Shown here in pieces: positions 56,430-64,000 of a DNA stretch of 64,000 nucleotides. The stretch spans positions 1,426,001 through 1,490,000 of the forward strand of contig NZ_JAAONY010000002.1 in NCBI RefSeq assembly GCF_011602085.1. The letters run 5' to 3'. The DNA comes from Pseudoteredinibacter isoporae. Lineage in GTDB: Bacteria > Pseudomonadota > Gammaproteobacteria > Pseudomonadales > Cellvibrionaceae. A program made the translations under genes and the position numbers. Under the pieces are notes generated by a model, which saw only the letters and a program-made list of their open reading frames with translations, did no database searches and had not been told where the DNA came from. Each line of letters begins with the position of its first letter. Position 1 is the first letter of the stretch.

Positions 56430-57512
56430 TTAACGAAGCTTCAAGGTCGCCAGACCAAACATCACCAACATCACGGTGATGATCCAAAAGCGCACGATGA
56501 CGCGAGGCTCCGGCCAACCTTTTAATTCAAAGTGATGATGCAAAGGCGCCATGCGGAAAATTCTGCGTCCAGTCAGCTTGTAAGAGCCCACCTGCAAAAT
56601 CACAGATACGGTTTCCATTACAAAAACGCCGCCCATAATAAAGAACACAATTTCGTGGCGAACGATCACAGCGATAATGCCCAGTGCCGCGCCCAGCGCC
56701 AAAGCACCCACATCACCCATGAACACCTGAGCCGGGTATGTGTTAAACCACAAGAATCCCAAACCGGCACCGCCCAACGCGGCGCAGAAGATCACCAGCT
56801 CACCAGCACCTTCGATATAAGGAATATGCAAATATTCAGCGAAATTGGCATTACCTGCGAGGTAGGCAATAACACCCAGCGCACCGCCCACCATCACCGT
56901 GGGCATAATTGCGAGGCCATCAAGGCCATCGGTCAGGTTCACCGCATTACTTGAACCCACCACGACAAAATAACTGAGCACAATGTAGAAAATACCCAGA
57001 TCAAGAACCGCATTTTTAAAGAATGGGAAAATCAATTGTGTTTCCACCGGGCTCACCGCGGTGCTATACAAAAAGTACGCTGCGCCCAATCCGCCCACGG
57101 ACTGCCAAAAATACTTCCAGCGCGCAGGCAGCCCACGAGAATTATTCTCCACCACTTTGCGGTAGTCATCGACCCAGCCTACCGCACCGAAGATGGCTGT
57201 CACCGCCAGAACTACCCAGACATAGCGGTTACTCAAGTCTGACCACAGCAGCGCTGAAATAAAAATACTCGCCAGAATCAGAGTCCCCCCCATGGTCGGG
57301 GTGCCGGATTTGCTCAAATGGGATTCCGGGCCGTCATCACGTACGGCTTGTCCAATTTGCAAACTATTAAGACGACGAATCATCCAGGGCCCTAACCACA
57401 GGGACAAACCCAAGGCGGTCATCACACCAAGAATCGCGCGCATTGTCAGGTATTGAACAACCGCAAAGCCGCTCACATATTGCTGTAAGTACTCGGCTAA
57501 CCAAACTAACAT
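56430..57512 (-). CDS. mraY: Phospho-N-acetylmuramoyl-pentapeptide-transferase MraY
   Basis: A 360-residue membrane enzyme with ten helices that makes lipid I from UDP-MurNAc-pentapeptide and undecaprenyl phosphate. Conserved cytoplasmic loops: [65 protein letters not shown] and [18 protein letters not shown]. Length is identical to E. coli MraY. It overlaps murF by 7 bp. Confidence 0.98.
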   Translation of the reverse strand: MLVWLAEYLQQYVSGFAVVQYLTMRAILGVMTALGLSLWLGPWMIRRLNSLQIGQAVRDDGPESHLSKSGTPTMGGTLILASIFISALLWSDLSNRYVWVVLAVTAIFGAVGWVDDYRKVVENNSRGLPARWKYFWQSVGGLGAAYFLYSTAVSPVETQLIFPFFKNAVLDLGIFYIVLSYFVVVGSSNAVNLTDGLDGLAIMPTVMVGGALGVIAYLAGNANFAEYLHIPYIEGAGELVIFCAALGGAGLGFLWFNTYPAQVFMGDVGALALGAALGIIAVIVRHEIVFFIMGGVFVMETVSVILQVGSYKLTGRRIFRMAPLHHHFELKGWPEPRVIVRFWIITVMLVMFGLATLKLR

Positions 57513-58885
57513 GATGCCCCCGTCGATTGCCCATTTTCAGAATCAGACAACAAGGCCTGAACTACCGTTTCCATTGCCGCACTGCGCGAACCTTTTACTA
57601 ACACAGTGCATTGCTCAGCCAATTCTTTTTGTAGTTTTTCCAACAAGGCGGCTTTGTCAGCAAAATGCTCTCCGACCTTGCAGTGTTTGGCTGCGTGTTT
57701 TGACAAGGTACCTACGCAGTACAATACCGAAATATTTTTATCTTCCGCATAGCGACCAATTTGCTTATGCAGTTTTTTTTCTTCCGAACCCAGTTCGCCC
57801 ATATCACCCAAAACCAAAATCGTTTTGCCTTTTTGGTCGGCCAACATATCAATAGCTGCCTGAACTGACCCTGGATTGGCGTTGTAACTGTCGTCAATAA
57901 TTTCAGCGCCACTACTGTGCTTGTGGCGCTGCATTCGGCCACCGGCATTTTTTGCCGACTGCAAACCCTCAACAATCGTATCCAATGAAACCGAACACGC
58001 GTAAGCACAACTGGCGGCGGCCAGTGCATTAGCCACATTATGACGACCCGGCATAGCCAAACGCACATGGGCGCTGGCAATCGGCGTACGTAACTCAAAG
58101 GCGTAACAAGCGTCGTCTTGCAACTCAATATCGCAAGCGAAGATATCTGCCTGGGGTGAACCACAGCTGTAACGTACAATTTGTGACTCAGCCAGACCAC
58201 TGGCCCAACGGTCAGCGTATTCGCAATCTTCGTTGATCACCGCTTTCGCTGAAGCATCCAGCCCTTGATAAATTTCACCCTTAGCCATGGCCACACCTTC
58301 CAGGCTACCAAAGCCCTCGAGATGCGCAGCCATTACATTGTTCACCATCACCACACCAGGCTTGGCAATAGAACTCAGGTAAGCGATTTCACCGGGGCCA
58401 CTGGCACCCATTTCTATCACGGCGTATTGCGTATCCGATTGCAAACCCATCAATGTGAGAGGCACGCCGATGTGATTATTCAAATTGCCCTTGGTGGCCA
58501 ACGTAGGGCCCAGCCTTGAAAAAATACTGGCCAGCATTTGCTTTACGGTAGTTTTACCACTGCTACCGGTAATGCCCACCAATGGGCCTTTAAAAGATTG
58601 GCGAAACATTTGAGCAATGGAGGCCAACGCCGCATAACAGTCGGGCACTTTAAGCTGAGGCAAGTCAACATCACTTTGGACCTCTTCCACAACCGCCGCG
58701 ACAGCACCGCTTTCCTTAGCTTTAGCCAGAAACGCATGACCATCAAAATTTTCGCCACGCAGAGCAACAAACACATCACCCGCGGAAATAGCACGGCTAT
58801 CGGTACTCAAACCTGACACAACAATGTCTGAGTCCACCTGTAACGCCAGCGCCGAAGCGAGTTGTCGCAAACTTAGGGGAAACAT
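57506..58885 (-). CDS. murF: UDP-MurNAc-tripeptide--D-Ala-D-Ala ligase MurF
   Basis: A 459-residue Mur ligase that adds D-Ala-D-Ala. The ATG at 58885 shares one base with the murE stop (TAATG). The P-loop is [15 protein letters not shown], the middle motif [14 protein letters not shown], and [16 protein letters not shown] binds the nucleotide sugar. Normal length for the family. Confidence 0.97.
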   Translation of the reverse strand: MFPLSLRQLASALALQVDSDIVVSGLSTDSRAISAGDVFVALRGENFDGHAFLAKAKESGAVAAVVEEVQSDVDLPQLKVPDCYAALASIAQMFRQSFKGPLVGITGSSGKTTVKQMLASIFSRLGPTLATKGNLNNHIGVPLTLMGLQSDTQYAVIEMGASGPGEIAYLSSIAKPGVVMVNNVMAAHLEGFGSLEGVAMAKGEIYQGLDASAKAVINEDCEYADRWASGLAESQIVRYSCGSPQADIFACDIELQDDACYAFELRTPIASAHVRLAMPGRHNVANALAAASCAYACSVSLDTIVEGLQSAKNAGGRMQRHKHSSGAEIIDDSYNANPGSVQAAIDMLADQKGKTILVLGDMGELGSEEKKLHKQIGRYAEDKNISVLYCVGTLSKHAAKHCKVGEHFADKAALLEKLQKELAEQCTVLVKGSRSAAMETVVQALLSDSENGQSTGASC

Positions 58886-60432
58886 TAGCCCTGCCCCTCC
58901 TGTGCCGCTGCATTTTGTGAAAGCTGCTTTTCCTGCAGGCACTTTTCTGCAATCACGCGATCATCAAACCAAAGCTTCTCGCCTTTGATAATTTGGTAGT
59001 CCTCATGGCCTTTACCGGCAATCAAAACACAATCGCCTGCAGCGGCTTCATGAATTGCGCGTTCGATAGCCATTCGGCGATCAACTTCAACAAGCAACTC
59101 ACATTGATTCGCATCGATGCCCGCTAAAATATCGTCAATGATTTGTTCTGGATTTTCATTACGCGGGTTATCGCTACTCACCAGCAATTTATCCGCTCGA
59201 CTTGCTGCAATGGCGCCCATCTCGGGGCGCTTACCTCGATCGCGATCACCGCCGCAACCAAATACGCACACCAACTTTCCACTGCAATGCTGGCGCACCC
59301 CTTGCAAAGCTTTATCCAAGGCATCTGGCGTATGAGCGTAGTCAACAATTACGGTCAAACCCGCGCTTTCAAATGTTTCCAGGCGACCTTTTACAGGCTG
59401 CAGCATTTCCATCGCAGAACAAAGTTCTTTCCAGCTCGTACCTTCCGCTAGCGCAGCGCCCAAAACGGCCAGCAAATTACTCACATTAAAACTGCCTAAC
59501 AGGCCGGTTTTAAGTTGAATGGCGCCCCAAGAGCTTTTGATGGTTAACACCATTCCTCGAGGTAAATAATCCACTTTTGCACAATACAGATCAGCCAGGG
59601 AATTCTTACAACTGTATGTGATAACTTTTGATCCGGATGCTCTTAGCACATGGGCAAACAATTCGCCGTATTCGTCATCCAGATTCAGAACCGCCGCAGA
59701 CAAACCTTTAAAAGCAAACAATTTTGCTTTGGCTTTCGCATAGGCGGCCATATTGCCGTGATAGTCCAGGTGATCACGACTGATGTTGGTAAACACCGCA
59801 ATGTCAAAGTCCACGGCAGCAACACGCCCCTGAACCAAGCTGTGCGAAGACACCTCCATGGCGACCGACTGAATACCGGTCTCACGCAAGTCGGCAAGGA
59901 TAGACTGAGCACGCAGCGCATCCGGTGTGGTCATACCGGTATCTTGCAGTTTGATGTCCGCGCTGCGATTCACCTCACCGTAACCCATGGTGCCCAACAT
60001 TGCCGCTCGCTTACCCAGCAAGGCTTGCAATTGAGCATAAAGCTGGCTGCAACTTGTTTTACCATTGGTTCCAGTAAAAGCCACCAAAGATAAAGCTGTG
60101 CTCGGTTCAGAATAAAAGTTGGCCGCGATACGGCTCATTTTCTGGAGCAGGTTGCTGACCGAAATAATCGGTCTGGATGATAGAAAGGCAACATCGCCAT
60201 GCTGCTGTTGATCGGCCTCTTGGAGAACCACAGACGCACCGCGCTCCAGTGCGCTGGCAATATAACGACGGCCATCTGTTTCCAAGCCAGTGACCGCAAT
60301 AAAACAGTCGCCCTGCTTCACTTTTCGACTGTCTTGCTGCAAACCGGCCACGTGAATGCCGGCCAGCTCACCCAGCTCAACGTTCAAACCGGACAGCAAG
60401 TGTTGCAGACTACTGTAGTTGGACGTACTCAT
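58885..60432 (-). CDS. murE: UDP-MurNAc-L-Ala-D-Glu--meso-diaminopimelate ligase MurE
   Basis: A 515-residue Mur ligase. The P-loop is FTGTNGKTSCSQL, and the substrate-recognition motif is SSDNPRNENP. DNPR is the meso-diaminopimelate signature, so the cell wall is of the usual Gram-negative type. VIVDYAHTPDAL is also present. Its ATG overlaps the ftsI stop (ATGA). Confidence 0.97.
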   Translation of the reverse strand: MSTSNYSSLQHLLSGLNVELGELAGIHVAGLQQDSRKVKQGDCFIAVTGLETDGRRYIASALERGASVVLQEADQQQHGDVAFLSSRPIISVSNLLQKMSRIAANFYSEPSTALSLVAFTGTNGKTSCSQLYAQLQALLGKRAAMLGTMGYGEVNRSADIKLQDTGMTTPDALRAQSILADLRETGIQSVAMEVSSHSLVQGRVAAVDFDIAVFTNISRDHLDYHGNMAAYAKAKAKLFAFKGLSAAVLNLDDEYGELFAHVLRASGSKVITYSCKNSLADLYCAKVDYLPRGMVLTIKSSWGAIQLKTGLLGSFNVSNLLAVLGAALAEGTSWKELCSAMEMLQPVKGRLETFESAGLTVIVDYAHTPDALDKALQGVRQHCSGKLVCVFGCGGDRDRGKRPEMGAIAASRADKLLVSSDNPRNENPEQIIDDILAGIDANQCELLVEVDRRMAIERAIHEAAAGDCVLIAGKGHEDYQIIKGEKLWFDDRVIAEKCLQEKQLSQNAAAQEGQG

Positions 60433-62210
60433 TTGGCACCTCCAATGGCAGCAACTTGTTGATCGTGCGTTTGTTGAGGCGGGACTCGCAAAAGGCGCAA
60501 CGCGGATTCAGCAACCTGAGAGAAAACCGGCGCAGCAACTTTACCGCCGGAATAGGCCTGAGTTCCCGGCTCATTGATCATCACTACAGCCACAATTCTC
60601 GGATCGTCCGCAGGCGCCATACCGGCAAACAAAGACATATAACGGTTCTCTGCGTAACCCGCTTTGCCGAGCTTGTGCACAGTACCGGTCTTTCCAGCTA
60701 CCGGGTAATCGTTGATCTGAGCCAAAGTCCCCGTGCCACCTTTTTCAGGGACGGTTTTCAGCATTTTGCGAACTTTTTGCACCAGCTCTTTTGCGACGAC
60801 CCGCTTGCTCTCAACACCTTCCTGTTGATGCAAAATCGACAAAGGGCGGAACAGGCCATCGCTGGCAATGACATTATAAGCCTGCGCTAACTGAGCTGCA
60901 GTTAAGCTCATTCCATAACCAAAAGAAAAATTGGCATGCTCGGTCGCATGCCATTTTCGGCGATTGGGTAGAGAGCCGGTTCGCTCTCCCGGAAAGCCTG
61001 TACCGGTAACAGCGCCAAGCCCAAATCGCTGATACATGTCTCGAATAATTTCAGGTTCCATCTGCATGGCCACTTTCACAATTCCGACCTGACTGGATTT
61101 GGTCACAATTTTTCCGAGGTCAATTTCGCCGTAGTTCACCGGATCAACAAATGTCTTACCGGGTACTCGAACGTACCCGGGGCTGGTATCAATCATAGTG
61201 TCAGTCGAAAACTTACCTGTTTCCAATGCCGCCAAAATGGTGAGCGGCTTCATGGTGGAACCTGGTTCGTATTGGTCTGTCAGTGCGCGGTTACGCAATT
61301 GCGTAGCCTTCATTTTGCTGCGATTGTTTGGGTTGTAGGATGGCTGATTCACCATCGCTAATACTTCCGCCGAATCCACATCAAGAATCACAACAGAACC
61401 GGATTTTGCCTTGTAAGCTTTTAGCGCCGTTTTCAATTCCCGCGAAGCCATATACTGCAAGCGCAGATCAATACTCAAACGAATGTCTTTGCCGGACTGA
61501 GCGGCGCGAATCAATCCCGCATCCTTGATGACTCGGCCTTTAAGATCCTTTATTACGCGCTTTTCACCCGCCTCACCACGCAACCAATGATCGTAGGCAA
61601 GCTCCAGACCTTCTTGACCCTTGCCATCGATATCAATAAAGCCAATCAAATGCGAAGCCACTTCAGCCGCAGGATAAAAACGCTGGTATTCCGTAGTTGA
61701 ATAAACCCCTTCAACATCCAAAGCAAGTGCAGCCTGAGCTTTATGAGGCGGCAAATGTCTTTTCAGGTACATGAACTCTTTATTTTTAAAGCGCTCGATT
61801 TTCGCCGCCAATTCAGATTGCTTTAAACCCAGAGACTTCGACAGGGCGCGTAGCTGACTTTTGTCGTTTTTCAAAAGCTTGGGGTTCGCCCAGATGGAGG
61901 TCACGGGCGAACTCACGGCCAAAGGCTCACCATGACGGTCGGTAATCAAGCCCCGGTAAGCGTTAATGGTTTCGTGACGCACAGTGCGAGCATTACCCTG
62001 CCCCTGTAAAAATTCATAACCGCGCTCATTGCCCGGCACAACTTGCAAAAACGCCAGATGCCAAACTAACGCGGCCAACAAAACAACAATGACAACGACC
62101 GTAAAGTAAAAACGCCAACGTTCCAGTAAAGCGGTCGCCAGGCCCTTACCTGCTTTAGGTGCCTGCATGCGCTTTTTAGCTGTCGCTTTCTTGTTCGCTA
62201 CTTTTGTCAC
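60429..62210 (-). CDS. ftsI: Septal transpeptidase FtsI (PBP3)
   Basis: A 593-residue class B penicillin-binding protein. A basic cytoplasmic tail is followed by one membrane helix (FYFTVVVIVVLLAALVWHLAFL, about residues 34-55), the pedestal domain (VSSPVTSIWANPK onward) and the transpeptidase domain with STMK in YEPGSTMKPLTIL, the SxN-type motif SSQ and KTG in VAGKTGTVHKLG. The start is a GTG at 62210; an ATG at 62168 is an alternative that shortens only the tail. It works with FtsW encoded in the same cluster. Confidence 0.95.
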   Translation of the reverse strand: MTKVANKKATAKKRMQAPKAGKGLATALLERWRFYFTVVVIVVLLAALVWHLAFLQVVPGNERGYEFLQGQGNARTVRHETINAYRGLITDRHGEPLAVSSPVTSIWANPKLLKNDKSQLRALSKSLGLKQSELAAKIERFKNKEFMYLKRHLPPHKAQAALALDVEGVYSTTEYQRFYPAAEVASHLIGFIDIDGKGQEGLELAYDHWLRGEAGEKRVIKDLKGRVIKDAGLIRAAQSGKDIRLSIDLRLQYMASRELKTALKAYKAKSGSVVILDVDSAEVLAMVNQPSYNPNNRSKMKATQLRNRALTDQYEPGSTMKPLTILAALETGKFSTDTMIDTSPGYVRVPGKTFVDPVNYGEIDLGKIVTKSSQVGIVKVAMQMEPEIIRDMYQRFGLGAVTGTGFPGERTGSLPNRRKWHATEHANFSFGYGMSLTAAQLAQAYNVIASDGLFRPLSILHQQEGVESKRVVAKELVQKVRKMLKTVPEKGGTGTLAQINDYPVAGKTGTVHKLGKAGYAENRYMSLFAGMAPADDPRIVAVVMINEPGTQAYSGGKVAAPVFSQVAESALRLLRVPPQQTHDQQVAAIGGAK

Positions 62211-62265
62211 TATTGTTCGCGTCTTGCTGCTTTTAAAGTACGTTTACTCAGTAACTTCTGTTGAA

Positions 62266-62553
62266 TTACTTCAGAATAACCAATTCATTTTCGGCCGGAG
62301 CTTTCATGCCCAGCTGTTTTTTCGCAACCGATTCGACCCGGCCATAGCTCGCCAGAGTGCTCTGCTCCAGCAAATATTGACCCCAGGCAACCTGATAGCC
62401 GTTGGTCATACGCTTGGCGAGCTCCAATTGATTGAGTTTGATGCGACTTTGGTGAGTGCTATTGACGACCGCAATAGCGGACAGCATGACCAACAACCAC
62501 AACACCGTCATGATCAATAGCCAACGCCACTGAAACTCCCCCAATTTTGCCAC
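62266..62553 (-). CDS. ftsL: Cell division protein FtsL
   Basis: A 95-residue bitopic protein. A short cytoplasmic N-terminus, a membrane helix (LLIMTVLWLLVMLSAIAVV, about residues 12-30) and a periplasmic coiled coil (SRIKLNQLELAKRMTNGYQ) are the FtsL layout; sequence conservation is low in this family, so position between rsmH and ftsI is the main evidence. The start is GTG. Confidence 0.93.
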   Translation of the reverse strand: MAKLGEFQWRWLLIMTVLWLLVMLSAIAVVNSTHQSRIKLNQLELAKRMTNGYQVAWGQYLLEQSTLASYGRVESVAKKQLGMKAPAENELVILK

Positions 62554-62571
62554 CTCAAAACACCTTTGCTC

Positions 62572-63501
62572 TTAAAGCTTTTGCGCCACACGCATGACCG
62601 CACTGCGTGAGCGAATATTTTCTGCCAGCTCATCTGCATCGGCCTTTACCGCCTTGCCAATGCTACGCATGGTTTTATCCAACTGATCTTCAGTCACCGG
62701 CAATCCTGGCGGCAACTCTTGACCTTTTTCCTGGCGGCGAATAAAACGCTTCACCAGACGATCTTCCAAAGAGTGGAAACTGATCACAACCAAACGCCCA
62801 CCAGGCTTAAGAATGCGAAGACTTTGTTCCAGTACGGATTCCAAGTCGCCCAGCTCATTGTTAATGTGAATACGTATACCCTGAAATGCCCGGGTCGCCG
62901 GGTTTTTGCCCTTTTCCCAGGCCGGGTTGGCTTCAGCAACAATCCGCGCCAATTGCAGAGTCCTTGTAATGGTCTTGGCTTGTCTGGACTCTACAATGGC
63001 GCGCGCGATTCGCTTGGCAAACCGCTCTTCTCCGTACTCTTTGAGTACACGGGCAATTTCTGTCTCCTCAGCAGAATTTACCCAGTCGGCCGCCGTCATA
63101 CCCGCATCACTATTCATGCGCATATCCAACGGCCCATCCTGCATGAAGCTAAACCCCCGTTCCGCTTCATCCAGTTGTGGCGACGACACCCCCAGATCCA
63201 GCAATATGCCGTCAACCAAACCTTCCATGCCACGCTCAGCGACAAATTCTTCCACCTGCGCAAAAGAACCGTGCGCTATCTCAAAACGCTTTTCTTCACC
63301 GAAGCGTTCATTCGCAACCGCGATGGCTTCCGGATCTTTATCGATGGCCAGCAATCGGGCCTTACTACCTAACGCATCCAGAATACGAGCACTGTGGCCA
63401 CCACGACCAAAAGTGCCATCAATATAAAAACCCTGTTCGTCACCCAACAAACCGGTGACCGCCTCGTCCAGCAAAACACTGTAGTGCGGTGAATCACTCA
63501 T
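62572..63501 (-). CDS. rsmH: 16S rRNA (cytosine(1402)-N(4))-methyltransferase RsmH
   Basis: A 309-residue SAM methyltransferase (formerly MraW). The ATG at 63501 has AGGTGG 7 bp upstream. Motifs are HYSVLLDEAV, YIDGTFGRGGHSARIL (SAM), GILLDLGVSSPQLDEAERGFSF and LVVISFHSLEDRLVKRF. It lies 11 bp after mraZ. Confidence 0.97.
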   Translation of the reverse strand: MSDSPHYSVLLDEAVTGLLGDEQGFYIDGTFGRGGHSARILDALGSKARLLAIDKDPEAIAVANERFGEEKRFEIAHGSFAQVEEFVAERGMEGLVDGILLDLGVSSPQLDEAERGFSFMQDGPLDMRMNSDAGMTAADWVNSAEETEIARVLKEYGEERFAKRIARAIVESRQAKTITRTLQLARIVAEANPAWEKGKNPATRAFQGIRIHINNELGDLESVLEQSLRILKPGGRLVVISFHSLEDRLVKRFIRRQEKGQELPPGLPVTEDQLDKTMRSIGKAVKADADELAENIRSRSAVMRVAQKL

Positions 63502-63512
63502 ACCCAAACCAC

Positions 63513-63962
63513 CTACAATGACAGGGATTGCATTTCAGGCGGCACTTCATCATCAACCGCCTCATCCAACAGAGCTGTCCAACTCTCTTCACTCCAGAGC
63601 TCAAATTTCTTACCCTGCCCAACCAGCATCAGTTCTTTTTCCAGGCTGGCGTATTTGCGCAGTGGACCGGGAATTGAAATACGGCCGTTGGCAGGGTCCA
63701 TCTCCACAGCCGAGGCGTAACCAATCAGCAAACGCTTGGCTCGGGCTGCCACTTTATTAAAGCTGGGAAGATTTTCGATTTGCGGAAGAATTTGCTGCCA
63801 CTGGGGCTCCGGATAAACCAGCAAGCAGCGCTCTTCGGTATTGGCGGTAATGACCAAACGTCCTGCACAGGCCTGCGTCAACGAATCACGAAGACTCGTT
63901 GGGATGGCCAGACGCCCCTTTGCGTCCATATTGATGGCATGACTACCTTGGTACACCGACAT
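63513..63962 (-). CDS. mraZ: Transcriptional regulator MraZ
   Basis: A 149-residue protein with two SpoVT/AbrB-type repeats. Each carries the DxxxR signature: [16 protein letters not shown] (about residues 12-27) and [15 protein letters not shown] (about 86-100). MraZ represses its own operon by binding repeats just upstream of its gene. Only 38 bases of that upstream region are in the window, so the operator cannot be judged. It is the first gene of the division and cell-wall cluster. Confidence 0.96.
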   Translation of the reverse strand: MSVYQGSHAINMDAKGRLAIPTSLRDSLTQACAGRLVITANTEERCLLVYPEPQWQQILPQIENLPSFNKVAARAKRLLIGYASAVEMDPANGRISIPGPLRKYASLEKELMLVGQGKKFELWSEESWTALLDEAVDDEVPPEMQSLSL

Positions 63963-64000
63963 TCACCGATCGCTATTTTTGGACATTTGCTCCACCAAAC

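Noticed and set aside
51273-63962. Anything novel in the division and cell-wall cluster
   Set aside because: Gene order, lengths, motifs and overlaps are all canonical for gammaproteobacteria.
1-64000. tRNA, rRNA, CRISPR arrays, insertion sequences, prophage or attachment sites
   Set aside because: I looked through the intergenic stretches and saw no cloverleaf-type gene, regularly spaced repeats, transposase or integrase frame.

Overview
The window is a chromosomal segment of a gammaproteobacterium, most like a marine or aquatic Pseudomonadales/Cellvibrionales-type organism. The evidence is the order of conserved gene blocks (mraZ to lpxC; an M23 peptidase, secA, argJ and mutT; pilA/pilBCD-coaE-yacG), the aruHI and kbl-tdh catabolic pairs, and pilin promoters of sigma-54 type. 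I cannot name the genus. I see no rRNA, tRNA, insertion sequence, prophage or CRISPR array.

Region 1 (1-7.5 kb) is accessory metabolism. It holds the tail of an AraC-type regulator, three consecutive acyl-CoA dehydrogenase genes closed by a strong terminator, and a short-chain-dehydrogenase-like gene that carries both diagnostic motifs of halohydrin dehalogenases. A rhomboid-family intramembrane protease and a CheX-like protein follow.

Region 2 (6.6-21.6 kb) is amino-acid catabolism. A LysR regulator is divergent from aruI-aruH (arginine transaminase pathway). Next come an M14 cytosolic-type carboxypeptidase, a PutA without its own DNA-binding domain, a divergent Lrp-type regulator, a DUF523-DUF1722 protein, kbl-tdh (threonine to glycine) and sdaA (serine to pyruvate).

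Region 3 (21.65-34.63 kb) is the most unusual part: a leftward, visibly A/T-richer block bounded by two paralogous type IV major pilins. Each pilin has its own sigma-54 -24/-12 promoter about 40 bp before its start codon. Between them lie a GT-C glycosyltransferase with a C-terminal repeat region, a polyprenyl-phosphate-type GT2, a DegT aminotransferase, a FemAB-like acyltransferase, a GT4, a membrane protein of the LPG-synthase TM family, a methyltransferase and a flavoprotein, mostly with overlapping ends. Past the second pilin is a membrane protein fused to a spermidine-synthase-like domain. I read this as a candidate pilin-modification island inserted next to the pilus assembly genes pilB-pilC-pilD (35.0-38.8 kb). 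Its chemistry is inferred only.

Region 4 (38.8-64 kb) is core genome. It contains coaE, yacG, mutT, argJ, secA, an M23 peptidase with a long structured leader, lpxC, and the whole division and cell-wall cluster in canonical order (read leftward: mraZ, rsmH, ftsL, ftsI, murE, murF, mraY, murD, ftsW, murG, murC, ddl, ftsQ, ftsA, ftsZ), with many start/stop overlaps.
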